DNA of 6,941 nt from an uncultured Haloferula sp. (GTDB lineage: Bacteria; Verrucomicrobiota; Verrucomicrobiae; Verrucomicrobiales; Akkermansiaceae): NCBI GenBank assembly GCA_946481625.1, contig CAMLOZ010000188.1, forward strand, positions 1 through 6,941, given 5' to 3'. A model generated the notes under the pieces. It was not told where the DNA came from. It did no database searches and saw only the letters and a list, made by a program, of their open reading frames with translations. Positions 1-6,372 of this stretch are shown in pieces (the stretch's first letter is position 1; each line of letters starts with the position of its first letter). The translations under genes were made by a program, and so were the position numbers.

Positions 1-783
1 CCGCTCGGTCAGACGATCCAAACCTTTCCGGTCGGGACTTGGGCGGCAGAATTCGGGCTCGCGCAGCAGGCCGACCTAGCCTCGATCGAATGGATATATG
101 ACCTCGCCGGCGAGTCTGATAATCCCCTGTCCAGCGACGACGGCTTGGCCGGGATCCGTCGGGAGATCGACCGCACGGGTGTCGCGGTCCACTCGCTTTG
201 TGCCGACTGGTTCATGGATTTTCCGCTGTTGCGCTGCACAGCAGCCGAGCGGGCGGACCGTCTGGATCGATTTCGCTGGCTGCTTGGCCGCTGCGAGATG
301 CTCGGCGTGCAACGGGTTGTCCTTCCGTTCGTGGACGCCTCGGCGATTCGCGATGAGTTGGAGCGCGAGCAGGTGGCGGGTTTTTGTCGTGAGGTCTTGC
401 CGCTGTTGGAGCGCCACCAACTGGAGTTGCATTTGGAGACGGCCTTGGGGCCGGCGGATTTCGCCGCGTTGCTCGCGCAGGTCGTTCATCCGTTGGTGGG
501 AGTGAATTACGATTCCGGCAACAGCGCGTCGCTCGGCCACGATCCCCGCGCGGAGTTTGCGGCCTACGGTAATCGCATTGGCAGTATCCACATCAAGGAT
601 CGGAAGCGCGGCGCCGGCACCGTGTCGCTTGGCACCGGCGACACGGACTTTCCCTCGGTTTTCAGTTGGATTAAGGCACGGAAATTTCCCCATCCCCTCA
701 TCATGCAGGTAGCGCGGGGCGAAGCAGGCCGGGAGCTGGAGCATGCGCAAGCGAACCGCGCATGGATCCTAGCCAGGGTGTAA
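1..783 (+). CDS. TIM-barrel sugar-phosphate isomerase/epimerase, 5' partial
   Basis: The reading frame is open from the first base and ends with TAA at 781-783, giving 260 visible residues. Family members are usually about 270-290 residues, so probably only a short N-terminal piece is missing. The protein looks like the xylose-isomerase-like TIM-barrel family (AP endonuclease 2 fold). The visible start has the family's 'SIEWIYD' strand, followed by 'HSLCADWFMD'. Putative metal ligands are the Glu of 'HLET' (codon 436-438), the Asp of 'NYDSGN' (511-513) and the His of 'HIKDR' (589-591). The usual fourth ligand, a C-terminal Glu, seems to be Gln in 'IMQVAR' (706-708). Such enzymes interconvert keto sugars or their phosphates in the cytoplasm; the substrate here is unknown. 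It lies one base upstream of an SDR gene in a polysaccharide operon, so a role in making a sugar precursor is likely. An in-frame ATG at 145 would remove the first barrel strands and is not the real start. Confidence 0.85.
   Translation, partial: PLGQTIQTFPVGTWAAEFGLAQQADLASIEWIYDLAGESDNPLSSDDGLAGIRREIDRTGVAVHSLCADWFMDFPLLRCTAAERADRLDRFRWLLGRCEMLGVQRVVLPFVDASAIRDELEREQVAGFCREVLPLLERHQLELHLETALGPADFAALLAQVVHPLVGVNYDSGNSASLGHDPRAEFAAYGNRIGSIHIKDRKRGAGTVSLGTGDTDFPSVFSWIKARKFPHPLIMQVARGEAGRELEHAQANRAWILARV
775..780 (+). promoter_or_regulatory. Possible ribosome binding site for the first SDR
   Basis: AGGGTG lies four bases before the ATG at 785, inside the last codons of the upstream gene. It is a moderate and somewhat close Shine-Dalgarno match. 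With a single base between the stop and the next ATG, reinitiation by terminating ribosomes probably contributes. Confidence 0.4.
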
Positions 784-784
784 C

Positions 785-1561
785 ATGGAACTCGGACTTA
801 CGGGGCGCGTTGTTTTTGTTGCCGGGTCCTCCCGTGGAATCGGCCGCGGGATCGCGGCGCGTTTTCTCGCGGAGGGTGCCCGTGTGGTGGTAACGGGGCG
901 GGATCCGGCGGCGTTGGCCGCGACCGCGGCGGAATTTGCCGGGCCGCAAAGCGCTGACCGGGTGCTGATGGTGGGAGGCGATCTGACGACGCGAGCCGGC
1001 ATTGCCGCGGCGTTGATGGAGGTCGAAAAGCACTGGCGGTTTCCCGACGTGGTGATTGCCAACATTGGCAGCGGCTCTTCGCGGCCGGGGTGGGAAGTGG
1101 AATCGGCGGAATGGGAGCGGCTGTTTGCGGTAAATTTCTGGAGCGCCGTTTATCTGGCGGAGGCCACGCTGCCGCGGCTGGTGGCTGCCCGTTCCGGCAG
1201 CATTGTTTTCATCAGCTCGATTGTGGGGCTGGAGGCGGTCAATGCGCCGCTGCCTTACAGCGCGGCGAAAGCTGCGCTAATCAATTACAGCAAGAACCTT
1301 AGTCGCGACGTGGCCCGGCATGGCGTGCAGGTGAACTGCATTGCCCCCGGCAATATCCATTTCCCAGGTGGCAGTTGGGACCGAAAACTCCAGCAGGATG
1401 CCGGTAAAGTGGACGCGTACCTCGCCGCCGAGGTGCCCTTGGCGCGCTTCGGCCGTCCGGAGGAAATCGGCGCACTGGCGACATTCCTTTGTTCGCCAAT
1501 TTCTGGATTTGTCACTGGGGCGTGCCTCGTGGCGGATGGGGGCCAGACGCGATCACTATGA
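785..1561 (+). CDS. Short-chain dehydrogenase/reductase (SDR 1)
   Basis: This 258-residue protein is a complete classical SDR, the usual length for the family. It has the Rossmann dinucleotide motif AGSSRGIG at residues 13-20. The catalytic set is Asn117, Ser145, Tyr158 and Lys162, with the standard Ser-x12-Tyr-x3-Lys spacing. It ends with the family's 'DGG' segment. Arg39 after the second strand favours NADP(H), an inference from known SDRs. The usual 'NNAG' structural motif reads 'ANIGSG' (residues 92-97), a divergence from textbook SDRs. It probably oxidises or reduces a hydroxyl/keto group of a sugar or sugar phosphate in the cytoplasm; the substrate cannot be told. The ATG at 785 sits one base after the previous stop and matches the normal SDR N-terminus. 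The stop overlaps the next start as ATGA. It is distinct from the two following SDRs, as it lacks their long insert before the catalytic Tyr. Confidence 0.9.
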   Translation: MELGLTGRVVFVAGSSRGIGRGIAARFLAEGARVVVTGRDPAALAATAAEFAGPQSADRVLMVGGDLTTRAGIAAALMEVEKHWRFPDVVIANIGSGSSRPGWEVESAEWERLFAVNFWSAVYLAEATLPRLVAARSGSIVFISSIVGLEAVNAPLPYSAAKAALINYSKNLSRDVARHGVQVNCIAPGNIHFPGGSWDRKLQQDAGKVDAYLAAEVPLARFGRPEEIGALATFLCSPISGFVTGACLVADGGQTRSL

Positions 1562-2376
1562 CCAAAATACAACACGACCTCACCGGCCAAGTGGCGGTGA
1601 TCACCGGTGGAACCGGTTTGCTCGGATTGGAGCACGCCGCCGCCATCGCGGCGGCAGGTGGCACGCCGGTGCTGCTCGATATTCGCAAGGGTGATGATGC
1701 GGCAGCGCGGATCGCCGCGGAATGGGGGGTGCCGTGCCGGGCCTTTCGGACTGACATCACGCGCCCGGCCGACGTGCAACGAGTTAGCCAAGCGATCCTC
1801 GCTCGCTATGGGCGGGTCAACATTCTCATCAACAATGCCGCCAACAACCCGAAGTTTGAGGGCAGCATAGGCAAGGAGTTCAGCCGTCTGGAGAACTTTC
1901 CACTCAAGGTTTGGCAGGACGACTTGGCGGTCGGCCTGACAGGCTCTTTTCTATGTGCCCAAGTATTCGGCAGCGAGATGGCCCGGAGTGGGGGCGGGGT
2001 GATTCTGAACATTGCCTCCGACCTAGGAGTCATCGCCCCGGATCAGCGTATCTACCGCCGCAGAGGATTACAGGCTGAACGGCAACCGGTGAAACCGGTG
2101 ACCTACTCGGTGGTGAAGACCGGGCTGATTGGTTTGACGCGTTATCTGGCGACCTACTGGGCGGACGCGGGCGTGCGGGTCAACGCACTATCCCCGGGCG
2201 GGGTCTACAACCAACAGGATGCCGCGTTTGTACGGCGGCTGACCCGCCTCATCCCGATGGGCCGGATGGCCCGACGGGATGAGTATAGGTCTGCCGTGAC
2301 GTTCCTGTGCTCAAGCGCATCTTCCTATATGACCGGACAGAATTTAATCATCGATGGCGGGAGGACGTGCTGGTGA
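1558..2376 (+). CDS. PtmA-like short-chain dehydrogenase/reductase (SDR 2)
   Basis: This 272-residue SDR starts at the ATG that overlaps the previous stop (ATGA). An in-frame ATG at 1489 would add 23 residues read from the upstream gene and is rejected. The cofactor motif is TGGTGLLG at residues 16-23, and Asp41 at the end of strand 2 points to NAD(H). 'NNAANN' is at 92-97, the catalytic residues are Ser154, Tyr183 and Lys187, and 'DGGRTCW' closes the protein. Between Ser154 and Tyr183 lie 28 residues instead of the usual 12, including 'VIAPDQRIY'. This insert resembles my recollection of Campylobacter PtmA, an oxidoreductase linked to legionaminic-acid flagellin glycosylation. The usual tetrad Asn appears to be Gly126 ('AVGLTG'). 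A role in oxidoreduction of an unusual sugar precursor is inferred; the substrate is unknown. No good ribosome binding site is close to the ATG, so translation is probably coupled to SDR 1. Confidence 0.88.
   Translation: MTKIQHDLTGQVAVITGGTGLLGLEHAAAIAAAGGTPVLLDIRKGDDAAARIAAEWGVPCRAFRTDITRPADVQRVSQAILARYGRVNILINNAANNPKFEGSIGKEFSRLENFPLKVWQDDLAVGLTGSFLCAQVFGSEMARSGGGVILNIASDLGVIAPDQRIYRRRGLQAERQPVKPVTYSVVKTGLIGLTRYLATYWADAGVRVNALSPGGVYNQQDAAFVRRLTRLIPMGRMARRDEYRSAVTFLCSSASSYMTGQNLIIDGGRTCW
2359..2364 (+). promoter_or_regulatory. Ribosome binding site that sets the GTG start of SDR 3
   Basis: GGGAGG lies within the last codons of SDR 2 and eight bases before the GTG at 2373. This spacing supports GTG 2373 over the in-frame GTG at 2367, which would be only two bases away, and over the in-frame ATG at 2307, which lies deep in SDR 2. 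Confidence 0.65.
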
Positions 2377-3212
2377 ATACGGCGGCCTCATCCCTCTTTA
2401 ACCTTTCGGGGAAAACGGTGTTGCTCACTGGCGCGGCCGGATTTCTCGGTCGCACCATGGCGGAGACCCTGCTGACGAACGGAGCGACGGTCATCGCTCT
2501 TGGTCGGTCAGAGCGGCTGCAATCTCTGACCGAGGAGTGGAATGCGCGGCACGGCCAGGGGCGTGCCTACACCTACTTTGTCGACATGTACGACCTTACC
2601 GCGCTGGGCGCGGTGATGGACCGCATTCTGGAGCAGCACCCGTTCATCGAGGTGCTTGTCAACAACGCGCACGAACTGGGCCCGAAGACCGGCTTCAACA
2701 CAGCGGCTGGCAGCTTGGAAAACGCCGATTTCAAACAGTGGCAGGACCACCTGATGGCGGGAGTTTACTGGCCATCGCTGCTGGTCCAAAAGCTCGGTCC
2801 CGGCATGAAGGAGCACCGGCGCGGCAGCATCATCAACATCTCGACAATGTATGCGGTCGTGGCGCCCAACCCGGAGCTCTATGCCGGCACGACGTTCATC
2901 AATCCACCGGGATATTCCGTTTCCAAAGCGGCCATGCTCGCATTCACGCGCTATGTCGCCTCGTTCTGGGGGCCGCATGGAATTCGCGCGAACTCCATCC
3001 TCCCGGGCCCCATTTCCAACACGGAGGATACCACCGGGAACAGCGTCGCCAAAGACGATCCGTTCGTCGAGCGGCTCAAGGTCCGCACGTGTCTGCGGCG
3101 GATCGGCAAGCCCATCGACCTGAGTGGTCCACTCCTTTTCCTCGCGTCGGACGCATCACAATTTGTCACGGGGCAGGGCCTCTCGGTCGATGGCGGCTGG
3201 ACCATCACCTGA
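2373..3212 (+). CDS. PtmA-like short-chain dehydrogenase/reductase (SDR 3)
   Basis: This 279-residue SDR most likely starts at GTG 2373, which overlaps the SDR 2 stop as GTGA and has GGGAGG at good spacing. Counting that GTG as residue 1, the cofactor motif TGAAGFLG is at 19-26, 'NNAHELG' at 97-103, and the catalytic Tyr181 and Lys185 in 'YSVSK'. The C-terminus has 'VDGGW'. It shares with SDR 2 a long insert before the catalytic Tyr ('VVAPNPELY'), so the two look like diverged paralogues. Two catalytic positions differ from the classical pattern: the tetrad Asn appears to be Gly130, and the catalytic Ser position appears to be Thr158 in 'NISTMYA', although Ser157 is adjacent. Thr can replace Ser in some SDRs, so it may be active. 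Arg45 after strand 2 could indicate NADP(H), unlike the Asp in SDR 2. The substrate is unknown; a sugar intermediate of the polysaccharide pathway is inferred from context. Confidence 0.87.
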   Translation: MNTAASSLFNLSGKTVLLTGAAGFLGRTMAETLLTNGATVIALGRSERLQSLTEEWNARHGQGRAYTYFVDMYDLTALGAVMDRILEQHPFIEVLVNNAHELGPKTGFNTAAGSLENADFKQWQDHLMAGVYWPSLLVQKLGPGMKEHRRGSIINISTMYAVVAPNPELYAGTTFINPPGYSVSKAAMLAFTRYVASFWGPHGIRANSILPGPISNTEDTTGNSVAKDDPFVERLKVRTCLRRIGKPIDLSGPLLFLASDASQFVTGQGLSVDGGWTIT

Positions 3213-3225
3213 TCGGCACGGCATC

Positions 3226-4605
3226 ATGAGAATCATCTTCGTTTCGCTGGCGGCCAACCAAACCGACTTTTTCTTGGTCCTATCGCGCACGTTTCAAGAC
3301 ATGGGCCACGCATGTGAGCTGATCCTGTTCCACGAGCGGAGTATGGACTTGGCAAAAGCGGCGGGTATCAGGGCGCACAATGCGTTTGCGAGCATGCCGC
3401 GTCGGGAGTCTGTGGCCCTCGGGTCGGCGGAGCTTCACCTACGCGAGCGAGTTGGGGCGCGGCTGCCGATGTTGCTCAGCCATGAGCGAGAGAGCTTTGA
3501 GGTCGATGACACGGCGAAGCTCAAGCGGAAATTGTCCCGCTATTTGCGCGGGCTCGATGCGTTGCTGGATCAATTGGCGGCGGAAGCTGGCGCGCCCTTG
3601 GTGGTTGTGCAGGAGCTAGGTGGTTTTGCCTCCAACCTCGCGGTGTTCCACGCGGCGCGCGCCCGTGCTATCCCTCACTATTTCCTGGAGCCGTCGATTT
3701 TCCGCGGGCGCTTCTTCGCGGTGCGCGATGGCTATGGTGCCCCGGTCATTCCGGTCGCCGGACAGGCCGCGAGCGACGTGTTGCGACACTATATCGACGA
3801 GACGATCAGTAGCCGCCGCATCCTAATTCCGCTTAAAGACAAAGGCCACTACCGCGCCGCCTGGGCCAAGGTGCTTGACCGGCGCAATCTCCTCCGGCTG
3901 GGGCAGAAGCTCCGAGACTCTTATCTTTTGGGGCTGGAGGAGGAATTCAGTCATCCTCTCCAGCACGCCCGGCGTCACGCGAAGATGGTGCTTCGCTCCC
4001 GGGCCCTGGCCCGCTTGTATTCCGCCCTGCCCGCAGACCGACCTTTTGTCTATTTTCCTCTGCATGTGCCGTGGGATGTGTCGTTGACGCTGCGCACGCC
4101 CGAGCACTTGGACCAGATGGCTCTGCTCGACTATGTGGCCCGAGCGCTGCCTGCGACCCATGTGCTATGCATCAAGGAACATCCCGCGCTGGTGGGGGCG
4201 AGCGTGGTGTCCGAAGTCCGGCGCCTGTTGAGGCGCCAAGACAACGTGCGCCTGCTGCCGGCGTCGTTGAACAGCTTCGACATCATCCGTCGGGCCTCCG
4301 CCGTGCTGACGATCAACTCCAAGGCAGGGGCGGAGGCGCTCATGTTAGGCAAACCAGTCGTTTGCTTTGGCGACGCATTCTATCGCCGCGCCGTCGGAGT
4401 GCATGCGGTCGACGATCTGCGCCAGCTCCCTGCGGTGCTCGATGCGGCGATCGTGAGCCCGGAGCCGGACCGGGAAAAGGTTCTCGATTTTTTCCAAGCG
4501 GCGTGGGCCCGGTCGGGGCCGGGTGAACTTTACGATGAGTCACCCGAAAACCTCCGGCAATTCGCCGAATCGCTGCTGGCGCAAATGGAGAGGAGGGGGG
4601 AGTGA
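3226..4605 (+). CDS. Capsule-polysaccharide-synthesis-type glycosyltransferase (KpsS/LipB-like)
   Basis: This 459-residue protein starts at ATG 3226 with 'MRIIFVS', a typical first Rossmann strand, 13 bases after SDR 3. Upstream in-frame ATGs at 3124 and 3190 lie inside SDR 3 and are rejected. I see no clear Shine-Dalgarno sequence. The layout suggests a two-domain GT-B fold. The C-terminal half carries 'VYFPLHVPWD' (His280), 'IKEHP' (316-320) and 'NSKAGAEALMLGKPVVCFG' (364-382), with Glu370 in the usual nucleotide-sugar region. This pattern is typical of the Capsule_synth family that includes KpsS and LipB, some of which transfer Kdo from CMP-Kdo. The middle region (about 90-270) is rich in Arg, Leu and charged helices and is not diagnostic. 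No signal peptide or membrane segment is evident, so it should act in the cytoplasm or at the inner face of the membrane. Donor and acceptor are unknown; a CMP-ulosonic-acid donor is possible but not shown. Confidence 0.8.
   Translation: MRIIFVSLAANQTDFFLVLSRTFQDMGHACELILFHERSMDLAKAAGIRAHNAFASMPRRESVALGSAELHLRERVGARLPMLLSHERESFEVDDTAKLKRKLSRYLRGLDALLDQLAAEAGAPLVVVQELGGFASNLAVFHAARARAIPHYFLEPSIFRGRFFAVRDGYGAPVIPVAGQAASDVLRHYIDETISSRRILIPLKDKGHYRAAWAKVLDRRNLLRLGQKLRDSYLLGLEEEFSHPLQHARRHAKMVLRSRALARLYSALPADRPFVYFPLHVPWDVSLTLRTPEHLDQMALLDYVARALPATHVLCIKEHPALVGASVVSEVRRLLRRQDNVRLLPASLNSFDIIRRASAVLTINSKAGAEALMLGKPVVCFGDAFYRRAVGVHAVDDLRQLPAVLDAAIVSPEPDREKVLDFFQAAWARSGPGELYDESPENLRQFAESLLAQMERRGE
4591..4596 (+). 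promoter_or_regulatory. Strong ribosome binding site for the GT2 gene
   Basis: AGGAGG, followed by four more G residues, lies five bases before the GTG at 4602. It is the best Shine-Dalgarno match in the window and decides for GTG 4602, which overlaps the previous stop as GTGA. Confidence 0.75.
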
Positions 4606-5357
4606 TCGACGACCTAGTTTCGATTGTTATGCCGGCTTACAATGCGGGGGCCACGATCGAGCGCTCGATCGCCTCGGTACAGGGGCAGGACTACCGCCAG
4701 TGGGAACTCTTGGTGGTGGATGACTGCTCGCGCGACAACACGGGGGAAGTCGTGGGCCTCCTAGCTGCACAGGATGCCCGCGTCAGATACATCCGGCAGG
4801 AACGAAACAGCGGCTCGGGAGCCGCGAGGGCGCGCGCCTTAAAAGAGGCACGCGGTCGTTACCTTGCATTCCTAGACTCAGATGATCTTTGGCTCCCGGG
4901 CAAGTTGACGCGGCAGTTGCAATATCTGTCCCAGCAGCGGGGCGGATTTTGCTTCACGTCTTACCGGCGCTTTAGTGACGACCCGGCCACGCCCGGTCGC
5001 AAGATTTCAGTGCCCGCGCAGCTCGCCTACCGCGAAGCGCTGGGCAACACGGCCATAGCTACGTCGACGGTGTTGCTGGACCGGACGCGCGTGGCCCGGG
5101 TCGAGATTCGTGACGTATATCATGACGACCTAGTCTTGTGGCTTTCGATCATGAGGCAGGACGTGGTGGCGCTTGGGCTGGACGAGGACTGGGTGCGCTA
5201 TCGCGTAGCGCGCGGATCTAAATCGCACAACCGCATGCGGATGGCGCGCATGGTCTGGCGCACCTACCGGGATGTCGAAGGAATGGGGATCGCCCAAAGC
5301 GCGTGGTGTTTTGTCCAGTACGCCACCCGGGCTTGGTTGAAACATGCGCGCTTCTGA
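4602..5357 (+). CDS. TuaG-like family 2 glycosyltransferase
   Basis: This 251-residue protein is a GT-A, family 2 inverting glycosyltransferase. It opens with 'VSIVMPAYN' (residues 6-14), has the nucleotide-binding 'VVDDCSRDNT' (38-47) and the metal-binding 'DSDDLW' (92-97), and a later acidic pair in 'YHDDLVLWL' that fits the catalytic-base region. The C-terminal part ('IATSTVLLDR', then 'WVRYRVARGSKS' and a 'VWRTYRD' helix) matches the pattern of TuaG, the teichuronic-acid transferase, and its relatives in Gram-negative O-antigen clusters. The length is also typical. There is no C-terminal membrane anchor; the end is basic and aromatic and may sit on the inner membrane. It likely adds one sugar to the lipid-linked oligosaccharide from a nucleotide-sugar donor. 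The GTG start is supported by AGGAGG just upstream. Its 3' end overlaps the next gene by 14 bases. Confidence 0.9.
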   Translation: MIDDLVSIVMPAYNAGATIERSIASVQGQDYRQWELLVVDDCSRDNTGEVVGLLAAQDARVRYIRQERNSGSGAARARALKEARGRYLAFLDSDDLWLPGKLTRQLQYLSQQRGGFCFTSYRRFSDDPATPGRKISVPAQLAYREALGNTAIATSTVLLDRTRVARVEIRDVYHDDLVLWLSIMRQDVVALGLDEDWVRYRVARGSKSHNRMRMARMVWRTYRDVEGMGIAQSAWCFVQYATRAWLKHARF

Positions 5358-6372
5358 CTCCAGCGGATCACCGGTGCGAGGTGCCCGCGTCCTCATCACG
5401 GGTGCGAATGGCTTTCTCGGCGCGCACCTCGCGGAGCATCTGGCCCGGCAAGGACACCGGCTGGTGCTCGCAGTGCGTTCTCCGGATACATGCTGGCGGG
5501 GATACATCCCGGCTTTTCCGGACGGCGCGGATATCCGTTGGGCCTATGTGGGTGACGCGGGTCCCGAAACCGATTGGGGCCCGGTCTTGCGGGACGTCGG
5601 CACCGTTGTGCATCTGGCCGGGCGTGCACACGTGCACCATGGCACGGACGAAGTCGCGTTGCACCGCCGCATCACCATCGATGCCACGGTAGGGCTCGCA
5701 CGGGCGGCCCAGTTGGCGGGGATCGGCCGCTTTTTCTATCTCAGTTCTATTGGGGCCGTGACCAACAGCACCGATGATCTGGTGGGCTTGCACACCGTGC
5801 CGGCACCGCGCACGGTTTACGGCCGTGCCAAGCTGGCGGCCGAGGCGGCGCTGGCGGAAATAGCGGGCAGGGCGGGAATGGAAACGACCCTCATCCGTCC
5901 GCCGCTGCTGTACGGACCTGGCCAGCCGGGCAATATGGCGCGGTTGTTCAATATTGTGAGGCGCGGCCTGCCCTTGCCGCTCGGTGCCGTGTGCAACCGT
6001 CGATCCTTTCTGTACGTCGGTAACTTCACGGATTTTGTCTCCCATCTCATGGGGCTGCAGCGCCTGCCCCTTGTGGTTATTCCGGCCGATCGGGAGCATT
6101 GGTCGACGCCTGCCTTGATCGATGCGATTGCCACTGGCCAGGGAAAATCCGCGCGATTGCTGCCGGTTCCCCTGTCGTGGCTGCGACTGGCGATGCGCTT
6201 GCGACGGATGCAGGGATTGGCGCCGTTGGTTGAATCGCTGGCCGTGGATGTCGACGGCCTGGCCCGGGAGACGGGCTGGCGGGCGCCGCATACTGGGGTG
6301 GAGGCGCTCGCCCTCACCGCGCGCGCGTTAAGCCGGTCTGGTCCGCCCCTTGCCGTGGGCCGAACTCCATGA
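5344..6372 (+). CDS. WbpV-like NAD-dependent sugar-nucleotide epimerase/reductase
   Basis: This 342-residue extended SDR has the dinucleotide motif TGANGFLG (residues 19-26), 'VVHLAGRAHV' (88-97), and catalytic Ser135, Tyr159 and Lys163, with the regular spacing of the extended family. Further family marks are 'IRPPLLYGPG', 'GLPLPLG' and 'NRRSFLYVGN' in the substrate-binding half, and 'LLPVP' later. This combination is that of the UDP-glucose-4-epimerase-like group that includes WbpV of Pseudomonas aeruginosa, which reduces a UDP-4-keto-6-deoxy-HexNAc at C4. The gene sits directly before a WbpL-like transferase, a common pairing, so it probably makes the UDP-HexNAc-type sugar (QuiNAc or FucNAc class) loaded first on the lipid carrier. 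That product is inferred. The start is ATG 5344, inside the end of the GT2 gene; no good ribosome binding site is seen. GTG 5374 is an alternative that would drop ten residues unlikely to be part of the fold. The stop overlaps the next start as ATGA. Confidence 0.88.
   Translation: MRASDSSGSPVRGARVLITGANGFLGAHLAEHLARQGHRLVLAVRSPDTCWRGYIPAFPDGADIRWAYVGDAGPETDWGPVLRDVGTVVHLAGRAHVHHGTDEVALHRRITIDATVGLARAAQLAGIGRFFYLSSIGAVTNSTDDLVGLHTVPAPRTVYGRAKLAAEAALAEIAGRAGMETTLIRPPLLYGPGQPGNMARLFNIVRRGLPLPLGAVCNRRSFLYVGNFTDFVSHLMGLQRLPLVVIPADREHWSTPALIDAIATGQGKSARLLPVPLSWLRLAMRLRRMQGLAPLVESLAVDVDGLARETGWRAPHTGVEALALTARALSRSGPPLAVGRTP

Noticed and set aside
76..750. Reverse-strand open frame (224 codons) opposite the isomerase gene
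   Set aside because: The forward frame holds the TIM-barrel motifs and continues beyond the left edge; the reverse product shows no domain.
2085..2101. ACCGGTGA occurs twice, nine bases apart, within SDR 2
   Set aside because: It encodes the 'QPVKPVTY' segment before the catalytic Tyr, so the repeated Pro-Val codons explain it; no regulatory role is supported.
3213..3225. Intergenic gap that might hold a promoter or terminator
   Set aside because: Thirteen bases are too few for either, and no stem-loop or -10/-35 pattern is visible.
2537..3229. Second forward frame (230 codons) inside SDR 3
   Set aside because: It is the shifted reading of a gene with full SDR motifs; its product is rich in Arg, Gly and His and shows no fold pattern.
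4071..4526. Second forward frame (151 codons) inside the capsule-type transferase gene
   Set aside because: It is a shadow frame in a GC-rich region; the conserved 'KEHP' and 'KAGAEAL' motifs are in the main frame.
5624..5637. GTGCAC repeated and palindromic
   Set aside because: It encodes 'RAHVHH' in a conserved region of the epimerase; the pattern follows from His and Ala/Val codons and is too short to act as an operator without further evidence.
5368..6291. Long reverse-strand open frame (307 codons) opposite the WbpV-like gene
   Set aside because: The forward strand encodes a clear extended SDR with all motifs. The reverse product is rich in Arg, Gln, His and Pro with no recognisable domain, as expected from the complement of a GC-rich gene.
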